58,522 nucleotides of DNA. Source: Verrucomicrobiales bacterium. GTDB lineage: Bacteria > Verrucomicrobiota > Verrucomicrobiia > Limisphaerales > UBA9464. Positions within the stretch are counted from its first letter, which is position 1, and each line of letters starts with the position of its first letter. Of this stretch, positions 27,426 through 36,587 are shown piece by piece. The notes below the pieces were generated by a model. The model did not search any database and was not told the origin of the DNA. It worked only from the letters and a program-made list of their open reading frames with translations. A program made the position numbers and the translations under genes. The stretch spans positions 1 to 58,522 of the forward strand of contig JAIYBC010000040.1 in assembly GCA_027488845.1 (NCBI GenBank). The letters are read 5' to 3'.

Positions 27426-30400
27426 ATGAATCGTCCATCTAGTGCGTTCTTGCCACGCCAGATTGGCAACCTTCCTGAGTCTACGTTCGGGTCAATCCTG
27501 TTATTGATGATGACGTTGTTCTTCGGGTTGTCAGCACAAACTCATGCTTCAACCGTGCATCGCTGGTATTCGCCAACGGGAACGGGTGATGGTTCCTCAA
27601 AATCCAGTCCGACCGTGTTCGATTACAAAAAGTTTGCCACATGGACGCAATGGAGTGTTCCGGTAACCGCGACCAACATCGTTCTCCATTTCCTCCCAGG
27701 TACACACAGTAATGTTCGAATTCAGGTTGGAACCGGAAATCGGCCATATCGGAACGGAGTGGCGGACCCAGATTGGAACATCAACAAGATGAATGTCTAC
27801 ATTCAGGGTGGAAATCCTGATGCGACTTTGCCCAGCAATCCTGAAGAAACGGTTTTGGTCTTTCCGGACAATTACAACGAAGGTAGCAGCGAATCAGGTC
27901 ATGGCGGTGCCGGAATGATCAATGTGCAAGACGGTTCTCACGCCACTGGGCTGTTTACGGATGTTGGTGGTGGGAGACTTTATCAGGCACGGCGTGTTGT
28001 TGTGGAGAATCTGGTGCTCGACTGCAACTGGAGGAATCAAAAAGCGTTTACGAGCCTCGGATCGCCCAGCACCTACAAGATGTATGGCATTAACGTGATT
28101 GCCGCTACTGGACGGTTCCGAAATGTCATCGTCCGCGACCTCGGATCTCACGGCCTGATCTGCGCCTCTCAGTTTGATAGCAGAGCCGGTGTCGAAGCAT
28201 TTCCCTTGATGGCTCAAGCCGTTGACGATGGTCAAGAACCGGTTGTCGACTGCAACTCCTGCGATCTGCAGTTGATACCTTACGCCAATTATTCAGATCC
28301 GCGGCCGTGGCTGATAGAAGGCTGTGAAGTCCACGGTTTCAACAATATCTGGGGAGGATACAATACAGCGATCATGGTTAATGTGGTCACCCACGATCCA
28401 ACCCGTACGGAAGAGGCGACGTACATTAACCATCATCCCCCGGCCGCGTTTCTAAGGGATAAAGATCGGCGATTTGCATTGGTGCGAAACTGCCAAGTTC
28501 GCGGTGGTGCATATGCTTTCGGTCAGGCGGGGCCAGGCTATTGCATAGGATCTACCTTTACTGGCAATGCTGTTGTTGGTTCAACCGGCGGATACAATGC
28601 AGATACACATGCTGTGCTCTCAGGTGATATCACTAACTCGGCCATCCTGGATGTGCATGTTGGGGTTCGTCAAATTACGGATGGACACGGGGCACCCGAT
28701 TCGATCAATTATCATACTGTTGCTGGAAACCTGCTGCGGATTTCCTCGCGCGAAACCTATCGGAGGTATCAGGATTATAAGGTGATTAGTGTATTGGGTG
28801 CAACGCCTTTGACTACCTTTGTCAGTGATGCCTCACTTGTGCTTGGGTACAACTTTACCAATACGGTATCCTGCTTTCATGTCAGCGGAATTACACTTGG
28901 TCCTGTCTTTCGCGACAATTGGATCACTACTCGAGCAGTAGATGGATTCTACAAACCCAATCCTGAGGACCTCTCTTCGGCGGTTTTCCGGCCGATCTGG
29001 TGGCAAACACCGACCGAAGTCTTTCCGCCCTATGAATCGGGCTCCATTGTTCGACTCAATGCTCAGAATGTCAGCCTTTCCAACAACAGGATTTCGGCTT
29101 TGGCGGACAACTTTGTTGGTTTAGGAGACTCTCTGGGTGACGCGGTTTATTCTTCCTTCAACGATACGTCCCTACCGGCATACACGTCGAATCGATCGGC
29201 TCTGGCCGGCGATCCGGAGTTCCAGGTGGCAAGCAGGACGGAGCGGGTGGTCTTGTTCCATGATGAATCGGAATCAGTGACCTATTCTTGGAAAAAGCTT
29301 TTGCCAACTGGGACCACCACCACGGTCACGGATACACGGATAGAGCCGCGCCTGACCCGTGTTCGTGAGGTGCAGATCCAGAAACCATGGCGCTACAGTT
29401 CGGATTTCATGAAGGTTAATGTGCGGTTGGTCGATCACTGGCTGCCGTCGTCAGGTGGACCCGTTGGATCCGAGATCGTCCAGGAAGAATACGTTGCACT
29501 TCGGGTGGTTGGTCCGGGCGTAGACCAGACCCTGAGCCAGGTAACCGGAGAGGTGGCTCAATTCACCCTGCCAATCCAATCGGGGACCTCCGGCTCCTAT
29601 TCGATCACGGCTTGGTGGCTGGAACCGGGCCAAACCGACTACAGTTATCATGGCTCCTATTCGACGGCCCAGCATGTGGAAGGAACCGTCGTCACGGTCA
29701 CCGTTTCTCCGGATGTCGCCAACGACCGAAACACATCGTTTGTCGCACAACGGCCAGTTTTCACGGTGAGGCGATCTGGTCCCACTACCGAACCGCTCAC
29801 CGTCAATTTGGAACTCCCATCCTATAACGTTCCCCGCTTCAAGTCCTCGGAAGAGCTTGTCTCGCCAACGCCGGACGTCGCTGGCAGCTATGGCACTGGC
29901 ACTGGGCAGGATTATGTCCTGAAACGGGGAACGACCACGATCACACCAGGGGCGCTGCCGAACCGCGCCTTCGATGTGACGATAGCTGCTGGGGATTCGT
30001 TCACCAACCTCACGCTCTATCCCACCTACGACGATCTCACCGAGAACGAGGTGGCTTACCTGAGAGTTGCCTCTGGAACCGGCTACGCTGTCGGTCTCGA
30101 TAGTACCGCACTTGCCTTCATTTACGACGGACCCGAGTTCGTGGTTAAGGAACTCACGGATCCACTGGCTTATTATGGAACCAGTACCGCCACTGCAATC
30201 AACGGGGATGCGTCCCCGGCGATCGCAGGCAGTATCTACATCTACTCCGGGGGATACAGCGGGTATCGAGGGGGGAGATGGGCCTACCCCAACCTCCAAG
30301 GCTACTTCTGGGACATGCGATCCACCGACTATCCCGGCTATACACCGGAACCCTTGGGTGTCGCAGACACCCTTGGTGGTCAGACCTGGTTCGTGGGTAG

Positions 30401-31271
30401 CCGATGGTCCGGTTCAAAACGAGTGCCCTGGCGTGGTTGGCCGAATTCCATCACCGACCTAGGGACCCTAAAAAGCGGTGGATCCGGCGAAGCATTGGCA
30501 ATTGCCAATCACTCTGTAGATGGACGTAGAATCGTGGGTTGGTCTGAAAAGCTGTTCAATGGGAATACTTACCGACGTCCTGTAGTGTGGTTGGGTACAA
30601 ACACTACGCCTACGGATCTCGGTTCGCTAACGACCGGTGGAAATGATTGGGTTGAGGGAGCTGCACTCGCAGTGAACTCGCTCGGCAGTATCGGCGGTTG
30701 GTCTAAGAAGATGCTATTGAATCCAAATTCGCTAGCATCGCGCGGTTTTCTGATAAATAGCAATCGGAGTTCAATAGTTTATGAATCTGATATTAGGTAT
30801 CCACTTGGAGTTGGGTTAAGTCTGGAGGACGCTGCGCTTCATTCAATTGTTTACGGAATTGAAGGTGTGACAAATGTTTGTGGCGTTTCTTATGAATCTA
30901 TACCCGCTAGTGAGCGGTCAACAAACGCGGTGGTTTGGAGGGGCTCTACTATTGCCACTGCGCTTGCAAAGCCAAAGCAGCCTACCGGAACACTTGTTCA
31001 TTCGGATGCTCTTCTCTTTGCGAAACCGCAATACACAGGTGGCCACATGAGACCGGTGGGGCGAGTGTGGACGAACAACATCGCATCTGCAGTTGCTGTA
31101 GTGTGGAACAGCGATGCGGTTGCACCTTCATTGTTGAATGATCCCCACTTTACCCAGGGTTCAGGATGGATACTGAGAAAACCTCGGGGCGCAAATCCCG
31201 CCGGTTGGATAGTTGGTGAAGGGACATACAATGGAAATTCACGTGGTTTTGTAATGATTCGTCGCAACTAG
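27426..31271 (+). CDS. Giant secreted beta-helix protein with Calx-beta-like and HAF-repeat regions
   Basis: Predicted secreted protein of 1281 residues. A long N-terminus (1-23) precedes a hydrophobic signal segment (24-42, ending THAS). Residues about 60-600 look like a right-handed parallel beta-helix, with repeated short V/I-rich rungs such as VVVENLVLDCNW and FRNVIVRDLGSHGL, and an SPTG opening common in pectate-lyase-fold surface proteins. About 640-760 is an Ig-like region. About 790-910 resembles a Calx-beta module (DLTENEVAYLRV near its end). From about 1000 a series of HAF-type repeats appears (ITDLGTLKSGGSGEALAIAN, then TDLGSLTTGG and GGWS). No PEP-CTERM or catalytic motif is evident. 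GC is lower than in neighbouring genes and varies along the gene. Likely an adhesin or polysaccharide-binding surface protein; function unproven. Confidence 0.8.
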   Translation: MNRPSSAFLPRQIGNLPESTFGSILLLMMTLFFGLSAQTHASTVHRWYSPTGTGDGSSKSSPTVFDYKKFATWTQWSVPVTATNIVLHFLPGTHSNVRIQVGTGNRPYRNGVADPDWNINKMNVYIQGGNPDATLPSNPEETVLVFPDNYNEGSSESGHGGAGMINVQDGSHATGLFTDVGGGRLYQARRVVVENLVLDCNWRNQKAFTSLGSPSTYKMYGINVIAATGRFRNVIVRDLGSHGLICASQFDSRAGVEAFPLMAQAVDDGQEPVVDCNSCDLQLIPYANYSDPRPWLIEGCEVHGFNNIWGGYNTAIMVNVVTHDPTRTEEATYINHHPPAAFLRDKDRRFALVRNCQVRGGAYAFGQAGPGYCIGSTFTGNAVVGSTGGYNADTHAVLSGDITNSAILDVHVGVRQITDGHGAPDSINYHTVAGNLLRISSRETYRRYQDYKVISVLGATPLTTFVSDASLVLGYNFTNTVSCFHVSGITLGPVFRDNWITTRAVDGFYKPNPEDLSSAVFRPIWWQTPTEVFPPYESGSIVRLNAQNVSLSNNRISALADNFVGLGDSLGDAVYSSFNDTSLPAYTSNRSALAGDPEFQVASRTERVVLFHDESESVTYSWKKLLPTGTTTTVTDTRIEPRLTRVREVQIQKPWRYSSDFMKVNVRLVDHWLPSSGGPVGSEIVQEEYVALRVVGPGVDQTLSQVTGEVAQFTLPIQSGTSGSYSITAWWLEPGQTDYSYHGSYSTAQHVEGTVVTVTVSPDVANDRNTSFVAQRPVFTVRRSGPTTEPLTVNLELPSYNVPRFKSSEELVSPTPDVAGSYGTGTGQDYVLKRGTTTITPGALPNRAFDVTIAAGDSFTNLTLYPTYDDLTENEVAYLRVASGTGYAVGLDSTALAFIYDGPEFVVKELTDPLAYYGTSTATAINGDASPAIAGSIYIYSGGYSGYRGGRWAYPNLQGYFWDMRSTDYPGYTPEPLGVADTLGGQTWFVGSRWSGSKRVPWRGWPNSITDLGTLKSGGSGEALAIANHSVDGRRIVGWSEKLFNGNTYRRPVVWLGTNTTPTDLGSLTTGGNDWVEGAALAVNSLGSIGGWSKKMLLNPNSLASRGFLINSNRSSIVYESDIRYPLGVGLSLEDAALHSIVYGIEGVTNVCGVSYESIPASERSTNAVVWRGSTIATALAKPKQPTGTLVHSDALLFAKPQYTGGHMRPVGRVWTNNIASAVAVVWNSDAVAPSLLNDPHFTQGSGWILRKPRGANPAGWIVGEGTYNGNSRGFVMIRRN

Positions 31272-31280
31272 AGAAATGAT

Positions 31281-32096
31281 ATGAGAACAATAGTTTCAAT
31301 TCTTCTGTTGGGGGTGCGTCTTGTGTTGGCTCAAGATTGGCCTCAAATTCGAACAAATACTCCATTTGAAACCTTAAGAATTGGTATTCAGTTGGGTGCT
31401 CGAGTCTCTTTGGAAAGAACTGGTGTTGAGGAAAACTATAACAAATCATATTCGGTGGATCAGTATATTGGGATGAATTACAATTCGGGAAGGTGGCTTG
31501 GTATTGATGCGTCGCGTCCAACGGGATCGGTTTTTTCTGATGAGGCATTGATTGATGGTCGTAGTGTGGAAGTAGGCTTTGGAACGAGTCCGTTTCTTGG
31601 TGGTTATTTAGTTGGTGTGTCCGGATTTATCTGGGGATACGATGTTATCTTTCAACAGGTGCAGCCGGCGGTAATACCTAGTACAAGACGGTTCGACATA
31701 GCCCCTGGCCGAACCAATCTGCTTTTCGGCTTCAAGCTGTTTGAGGATGGGAACCCTGACATTGCCTATTATGGCTGGGTGGAGTTGTTGCGTGATCGGG
31801 GCGATGCGGTTTCCAAGTTCCGCTTTGGTCGGCATGCGGTGGACTACCTACCGAATCGCGGGATCCGTGCAGGGAGGGAGCCGGAACGGCCGGCCTTGGT
31901 TTCGGTGGTGACTCCCGAATCCACCACGCTCTCATGGGATCCGCTGTATGCTGCCCATGGTTTCGTCCTGGAACGCACTGGGTCCCTGACACCGCCCGTC
32001 GTTTGGGAGCCGGTCGAAACTCCGCCCGGAGCCACAAACGTTGTCATCTCCAACACGCCCTACTCGAGCGCCCTCTTCCGCCTTGCCCGACCATGA
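31281..32096 (+). CDS. Secreted protein of unknown function
   Basis: I do not recognise a family. The 271 residues begin with a signal peptide ([17 protein letters not shown]) and lack further membrane segments. The middle (about 20-190) is beta-rich and contains [13 protein letters not shown], a pattern seen in verrucomicrobial PEP-CTERM-like surface proteins. The last 70 residues (from PALVSVV) form a fibronectin-like module ending FRLARP, a common C-terminal tail in this phylum. The gene starts 9 bp after the beta-helix gene, and its stop overlaps the ATG of the pseudopilin-like gene (ATGA), so the three look like one operon. Composition changes sharply inside it: a counted 60-base line in the first half is 40% GC and one in the second half is 67%. 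Confidence 0.7.
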   Translation: MRTIVSILLLGVRLVLAQDWPQIRTNTPFETLRIGIQLGARVSLERTGVEENYNKSYSVDQYIGMNYNSGRWLGIDASRPTGSVFSDEALIDGRSVEVGFGTSPFLGGYLVGVSGFIWGYDVIFQQVQPAVIPSTRRFDIAPGRTNLLFGFKLFEDGNPDIAYYGWVELLRDRGDAVSKFRFGRHAVDYLPNRGIRAGREPERPALVSVVTPESTTLSWDPLYAAHGFVLERTGSLTPPVVWEPVETPPGATNVVISNTPYSSALFRLARP

Positions 32097-32950
32097 AGCG
32101 GTTGGACAGTCGAAGGGCCTTCACCCTCATCGAACTGCTGGTGGTGGTGGCCATCATTGGCGTACTTGCTGCGCTCCTGTTGCCGGCCCTCGGCCGGGCG
32201 CGGGCCAGCGCCCAGACCACGGTTTGTGTCGGCAACCAACGCCAGCTCAACCTCGCTTGGCGGCTCTACACCGAGGACAACCGGAGTTTTTTCCCATGGT
32301 CGACGACGCTCAATTTCTTTGACGACGCGTTGCCCGCCGTCGAGCTACAGCCCGCTTGGTGCCGCGGTTCGATGAGCTACATCGGTGTTCGGCCTGCTGA
32401 GGAGCGCACCAATATCGACCTCATCCTCGGTCCGTGGCCGGGAAGCATCGGTGCCTATAGCCGTGTGGCCGGAATCTACAGGTGTCCTTCGGATCTCAGC
32501 CGATGGCGGCCCGAGCGAACCCGGGAACGTATCCTGCGGGTTCGGAGCTACTCCATGAACCGAAACTTCGGTTTTCCGGAGTCCCGGGTGTTTCAATTGA
32601 GCGTCTTCAACAAGGACGCGGACCTACGCCGTCACGCCGCGGGCCCGTCAGGGCTGTCGGTGTTCTGGGATGAATCGGAAGCGACGTTGGCCGGCACCGA
32701 CTTCGGTGATCCGACCCTTCATTTCGGCGAATGGGTGTTGGGCGCCTTGCCCTCCACACGCCATCGGAACGCCGGATCGGTCTCCTTCGCCGACGGGCAT
32801 GTCGAGGTTCACCGTTGGAGTGATCCGAACCTGCTCGCCAACAGTCGAAGACTCGACCTCAACATGGGCATTTCGACCGCGCCCGGGAGTCCTGATTTCC
32901 GCTGGATCGAGGCCGCGATGCGGACCCTGGGCCCCGGCACGACCGACTGA
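32093..32950 (+). CDS. Pseudopilin-like protein (prepilin N-terminus, ADGH-type C-terminus)
   Basis: Protein of 285 residues with a textbook type IV prepilin N-terminus: a short basic leader (MKRLDSRRA), then [24 protein letters not shown], with the cleavage site before Phe and Glu at mature position 5. Behind the helix is a globular domain ending with an [18 protein letters not shown] motif, the H-X9-DG type C-terminus very common in planctomycete and verrucomicrobial DUF1559-like proteins. Such proteins are thought to be surface or periplasmic fibres, or parts of a type II-like secretion apparatus; no assembly genes are nearby. The start codon overlaps the preceding stop by 4 bp, implying translational coupling. 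Confidence 0.87.
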   Translation: MKRLDSRRAFTLIELLVVVAIIGVLAALLLPALGRARASAQTTVCVGNQRQLNLAWRLYTEDNRSFFPWSTTLNFFDDALPAVELQPAWCRGSMSYIGVRPAEERTNIDLILGPWPGSIGAYSRVAGIYRCPSDLSRWRPERTRERILRVRSYSMNRNFGFPESRVFQLSVFNKDADLRRHAAGPSGLSVFWDESEATLAGTDFGDPTLHFGEWVLGALPSTRHRNAGSVSFADGHVEVHRWSDPNLLANSRRLDLNMGISTAPGSPDFRWIEAAMRTLGPGTTD

Positions 32951-33123
32951 GGTGAAGTCTGTCGTGCAAGCGTCCCTCTCCCGTGCATGAAGCCGGAGCC
33001 CGGTCCGCTTCCCAGCTGTTTGAAGCTTCGTCGGGAAAGGCACTTGGGCCGGTCGCTGGGACCTGGATGTGAAGCCCTGGATCCCCGGGGCATCGGTGGC
33101 TCAAGCGACTGGGACAAACTGCA

Positions 33124-35223
33124 TCAGGAGGGCAGGGCGCTGCGTAGGAAGTCGCGGACCACCGCGCCATCCCGAGTCGGGGGTTGACAGGCGTTGCCGG
33201 TGCAAGGGTAGGCGAGGGAAAACTCCTCGTTCTCCGGAAGGGTCCGGGCGAACGGATCCACCGGCCCGCGGTTGCCCAGAACAACGCGGTTGGGCTCGTG
33301 GACCGCGTGAACGTGGCCCAGCAGTGCGCGTGTCGAGCCGCAAAGCGGGTCGCCGACGATGACGACCCGTTTCGGTTCCTGGAGGGAAAAGTCGAGCGCC
33401 GCCAGCAGGTGGGGAACTCCCTGGGGATGTTGATGCAGCTTCTGGGCGAACAGCCGGAGAGTCCTTTCCGCGGCTTCCCTCCATTCGGGCCGTCCGCAGA
33501 TCGCCGCGAGCCGGAGAAGCGCGAGACAGGCGACCGAATTCCCCGAGGGTTCGGCCCCGTCGTAGTCCTCCTTCCATCGGACCAGCAGGTGAGGCGTGTC
33601 GGACGAACTCTGCCAAAAGCCTCCGGCGACAGGGTCATGGAACCGCGCCATGAGGCCCTCGGCCAGATCCACGGCGAACCGAAGCATCTCCGGATCGAGC
33701 GTGGCTTCGTAGAGTTCGATCGTGCCGGTGAGCACATGGGCGTAGGCGTCGAGGAGCTGGACCTGATCCCGTTCTCCTTCCCGCCAACGGTGGAACAGCG
33801 TTCCCGGTCGACCCGCGGACGGTTCCACCCACAGGGCCCGTTTCAGGAAGGCCAGGTTCCGAAGGGCCATCTCCAGGAACTCCTCGTCGCCGAGGACGGC
33901 GTAGGCGCGTGCGCAGGCGCCAAGCATCATCCCATTCCAGGAGGCAAGGACCTTGTCGTCCCGGAGCGGACGCACCCTCAGCGCGCGGGCCTCTCGCATC
34001 TTGGCTGTCGCGGATTCCAGCAGCGGGATGTCGGTCTCGGGGAGCTCGGGTTCGACGATGGCCAGGACGTTCAGGCCAGGCAGGGGCTCGGGGTGGCTGT
34101 GGTCGATGAAGTTGCCCTCGCGGGTCACACCGAAATAACGCGTGGCGACGTTGAACTCCTCCGGGGTCAACAACGCGGAAAGCTCGGCGTGGGTCCAGCA
34201 GTAGAAGGTGCCTTCGCGGCCTTCGGAATCGGCGTCTTCCGCGGAACAGAAGCCGCCCTCCGGAAGCGTCATCTCCCGCGCGACGTAGCGCAGGATGTCC
34301 CTCGCCACCGCGGCATGGGTTTCCACGCGCGAGACGAGATACGCCTCGAGGTAGAGCGAAACCAGCTGGGCGTTGTCGTACAGCATCTTCTCGAAGTGCG
34401 GCACGCGCCAGGCTTCGTCCACGCCGTAGCGGGCGAAGCCGCCGCCGAGGTGGTCGTAGATGCCGCCTGCCGCCATCCGATCACAGGTGTGCAGTACGGC
34501 CTGCACGCCCTCGGCGTCGCCAAACCGACGGGAATAGCGCAACAGGAACAGCGGCTGCGTGGGGCGCGGGAACTTCGGGGCGCCACCGAATCCTCCATGA
34601 ACCGGGTCGAATTCGGAGAGAAGTGATTGTCCACCGCCATGGAGTTCGCGGGGACCGGTGGGAAACGCGTTGTCAGGATCCTGATGGGCGAGTTCCGCCA
34701 GCTTCGTGGCGAGGTCCGCGGCGGAGCCGAGGAGGTCCTCGCGTCGGGTGGTCCAGAGTTCGACGACCCTTTCCAGGAGGGCGCGGAACCCGGGGCGATT
34801 GTGACGGGCTTCCGGCGGGAAATAGGTGCCGCCGTAGAAGGGCTTGAGGTCCGGGGTCAGGAAGACGTTGAGCGGCCAACCGCCGGTGCCCGAGGTCATC
34901 TGGACGAACGACATGTAGATCTTGTCGATGTCCGGGCGCTCCTCGCGGTCCACTTTGATGCAGACGAAATGCTCGCGCAGGTAGTCGCCGATCGAGGCGC
35001 TGGCAAAGGACTCACGTTCCATGACGTGGCACCAATGGCAGGTGGAGTAGCCGATGCTGAGAAGGATGGGCTTGCCGGAGGAACTGGCAGCCGCAAAGGC
35101 CTCGTCGCCCCAAGGGAACCAATCGACGGGATTGTGGGCGTGCTGCTGGAGATAGGGCGACTTCTCGACGGCGAGGCGATTGGTTGGTGAATGGCCTTTC
35201 GGGCTGTCGGCGGTGTTGCTCAC
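33124..35223 (-). CDS. YyaL-type thioredoxin-domain / glycoside-hydrolase-like protein (DUF255)
   Basis: Large cytoplasmic protein of about 699 residues. The N-terminal thioredoxin-like domain opens with [21 protein letters not shown] and has the CHWCH redox motif (Cys62 and Cys65 with this start). The rest is an (alpha/alpha)6-barrel like those of N-acylglucosamine 2-epimerases and unsaturated glucuronyl hydrolases, with [23 protein letters not shown] and [12 protein letters not shown] blocks. Its function is not settled (human SSP411/SPATA20 family). The start is uncertain: the frame runs back through the tRNA-Gly gene. The only ATG after the tRNA (35301) lies inside the tRNA's terminator hairpin without a ribosome site, so I prefer the GTG at 35223, still without a strong Shine-Dalgarno. 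Confidence 0.85.
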   Translation of the reverse strand: MSNTADSPKGHSPTNRLAVEKSPYLQQHAHNPVDWFPWGDEAFAAASSSGKPILLSIGYSTCHWCHVMERESFASASIGDYLREHFVCIKVDREERPDIDKIYMSFVQMTSGTGGWPLNVFLTPDLKPFYGGTYFPPEARHNRPGFRALLERVVELWTTRREDLLGSAADLATKLAELAHQDPDNAFPTGPRELHGGGQSLLSEFDPVHGGFGGAPKFPRPTQPLFLLRYSRRFGDAEGVQAVLHTCDRMAAGGIYDHLGGGFARYGVDEAWRVPHFEKMLYDNAQLVSLYLEAYLVSRVETHAAVARDILRYVAREMTLPEGGFCSAEDADSEGREGTFYCWTHAELSALLTPEEFNVATRYFGVTREGNFIDHSHPEPLPGLNVLAIVEPELPETDIPLLESATAKMREARALRVRPLRDDKVLASWNGMMLGACARAYAVLGDEEFLEMALRNLAFLKRALWVEPSAGRPGTLFHRWREGERDQVQLLDAYAHVLTGTIELYEATLDPEMLRFAVDLAEGLMARFHDPVAGGFWQSSSDTPHLLVRWKEDYDGAEPSGNSVACLALLRLAAICGRPEWREAAERTLRLFAQKLHQHPQGVPHLLAALDFSLQEPKRVVIVGDPLCGSTRALLGHVHAVHEPNRVVLGNRGPVDPFARTLPENEEFSLAYPCTGNACQPPTRDGAVVRDFLRSALPS

Positions 35224-35283
35224 GTCGATCGAAGTTACGGGGTCGCCCGGGGCGAACAAGACCAACGGCGGCAGGGACCGGTG

Positions 35284-35320
35284 GAAAACAAAAACCGCCA
35301 TCCGAAAGGACGGCGGTTTT
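35284..35320 (-). terminator. Rho-independent terminator of tRNA-Gly
   Basis: On the minus strand a 13-bp stem with one G-T pair (arms 35308-35320 and 35291-35303, TTTC loop) is followed by TGTTTT. It starts 6 bp after the tRNA 3' CCA. Its second arm contains an in-frame ATG of the YyaL gene, which argues against that codon as the true start. Confidence 0.88.
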
Positions 35321-35325
35321 AAAAC

Positions 35326-35402
35326 TGGAGCGAGTGAAGGGATTCGAACCCTCGACATTCACCTTGGCAAGGTGACGCTCTACCAGACTGAGCTACACTC
35401 GC
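35326..35402 (-). tRNA. tRNA-Gly (GCC)
   Basis: A 77-nt tRNA including an encoded 3' CCA. The acceptor stem pairs GCGAGTG with CACTCGC. The D-arm contains TAGCTCAGTCTGGTAGAGC, and the anticodon stem CACCT/AGGTG holds the loop TTGCCAA with anticodon GCC. The T-arm has the invariant GGTTCGAATCC. Anticodon GCC reads GGC and GGU glycine codons, which dominate in this GC-rich genome. It has its own promoter-like sequence upstream and terminator downstream. Confidence 0.97.
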
Positions 35403-35422
35403 GTGTCGTTGTGACGGAAAAG

Positions 35423-35451
35423 AAAATGTGGAAAGGCGGGCTCCAATGCAA
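35423..35451 (-). promoter_or_regulatory. Possible sigma-70 promoter of tRNA-Gly
   Basis: On the minus strand TTGCAT (35451-35446) is followed after 17 nt by CATTTT (35428-35423). The tRNA begins 20 nt further on. Spacing is ideal and the -35 is good, but the -10 is weak against the consensus. Confidence 0.35.
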
Positions 35452-35494
35452 GAGTCCTTTTTTGGAAGTCGCTTGGGGATTGGAGCCGGGCTGC

Positions 35495-36478
35495 TCAGGA
35501 GGCGCGGTTTTGGCGCCATTTGTCGAGGCCGACGGCCATCACGATCACCATGCCGATGATGATTTCCTGGATGTAGGAATCCCATCCGAGCTGGTTGGTG
35601 CCGTTGCGGAGGACGGCCATGAGCAGGGCACCCATGAGGGAACCTCCGATGCCGCCGATGCCACCGTTGAGGCTGGCGCCGCCGATGACGACCGCGGCGA
35701 TGATGTCGAGTTCGAGTCCGACGGCGACGGTGGGATCACCTTGGGTGAGGCGAGATTGCTGCATGAGTCCGGCGAGGCCGAAGAAGGCGCCGGCCAGCGT
35801 GTAGAGCCAGAGCTTGGTGGTCTGCACCCGGACCCCGCAAAGTCGGGCTGCGGCCTCGTTGGAACCGATGGCGTACACGTGGCGTCCGAAGATGCTGCGG
35901 CGCATGACGAAGCTGGCGACGACCGCGAGGCCGAGGGTGATCCAGACCCCGGGGGGCAGGGGGAGGAAACCTTGGGGATTGGTGCGTTCCATCAGGGCGT
36001 TCAAGCCTGAATCCTCCGGGTTGTAGACCGCCTGCTTGCCGCTGATCCATTTCGCGCCACCCCGGACGACGCCCATCATTCCGAGGGTGATGATGAAGGG
36101 CGGCAACCGGAGGCCGGCGATGAGCGCGCCGTTGGCGGCCCCGATCATCGCACCGGTGGCGACCACGGCCACGGCGGCAGGCCATGAGGACCAGCCGGAG
36201 GACAGCATCTTGGCCCCCACGACGGAGGCGAACGCAACCGCGGCGCCCACGCTGAGGTCGATGCCGCCGCCGACGATGATCATGGTCATCCCGAGGGCGC
36301 CGAGGGCGACGATGACGGTCTGGGTCAACACGATCGCCGCGTTGCGTCCGGTGAAGACCGTGGGACGGGCCTCGTCGCTGAGGGCGAGGAGGCCCAGCAC
36401 GAACAGGAGACCGAGGACTGGGCCTGCCGACTGCAGGAGGCGACGCCAGGCGGCGGGTTGGCTGGAAGAGGCGGACAT
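35495..36478 (-). CDS. Sugar ABC transporter permease (RbsC-like)
   Basis: Inner-membrane permease of 327 residues in the ribose/xylose/galactose (RbsC/XylH) branch of the BPD_transp_2 family, with 8-10 hydrophobic segments. Recognisable segments are MTMIIVGGGIDLSVGA (about 64-79), the IITLGMMGVVRG segment near 130, GRHVYAIGSNEAAARLCGV (about 195-213) with the cytoplasmic coupling motif region, and ASLNGGIGGIGGSLMGAL near 270. It should import a monosaccharide with an ATPase (RbsA-like) and a binding protein (RbsB-like), but neither lies nearby: the neighbours are the tRNA and a metal ATPase. It may work with partners encoded elsewhere. Confidence 0.92.
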   Translation of the reverse strand: MSASSSQPAAWRRLLQSAGPVLGLLFVLGLLALSDEARPTVFTGRNAAIVLTQTVIVALGALGMTMIIVGGGIDLSVGAAVAFASVVGAKMLSSGWSSWPAAVAVVATGAMIGAANGALIAGLRLPPFIITLGMMGVVRGGAKWISGKQAVYNPEDSGLNALMERTNPQGFLPLPPGVWITLGLAVVASFVMRRSIFGRHVYAIGSNEAAARLCGVRVQTTKLWLYTLAGAFFGLAGLMQQSRLTQGDPTVAVGLELDIIAAVVIGGASLNGGIGGIGGSLMGALLMAVLRNGTNQLGWDSYIQEIIIGMVIVMAVGLDKWRQNRAS

Positions 36479-36587
36479 CGTACCGGGGCTTTTCCAAGAA
36501 CGTGGCCGTTTCTTGCCCCATCTGCCAACAACCGAAAACCAACCCCGAGGGCCAAGTCAGCGGCCTGGGTTCGGATCGGGACGGGAA

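Noticed and set aside
35326-35402. tRNA-Gly as an integration site for a mobile element
   Set aside because: No integrase gene, direct repeat of the tRNA 3' end or foreign gene block flanks it.
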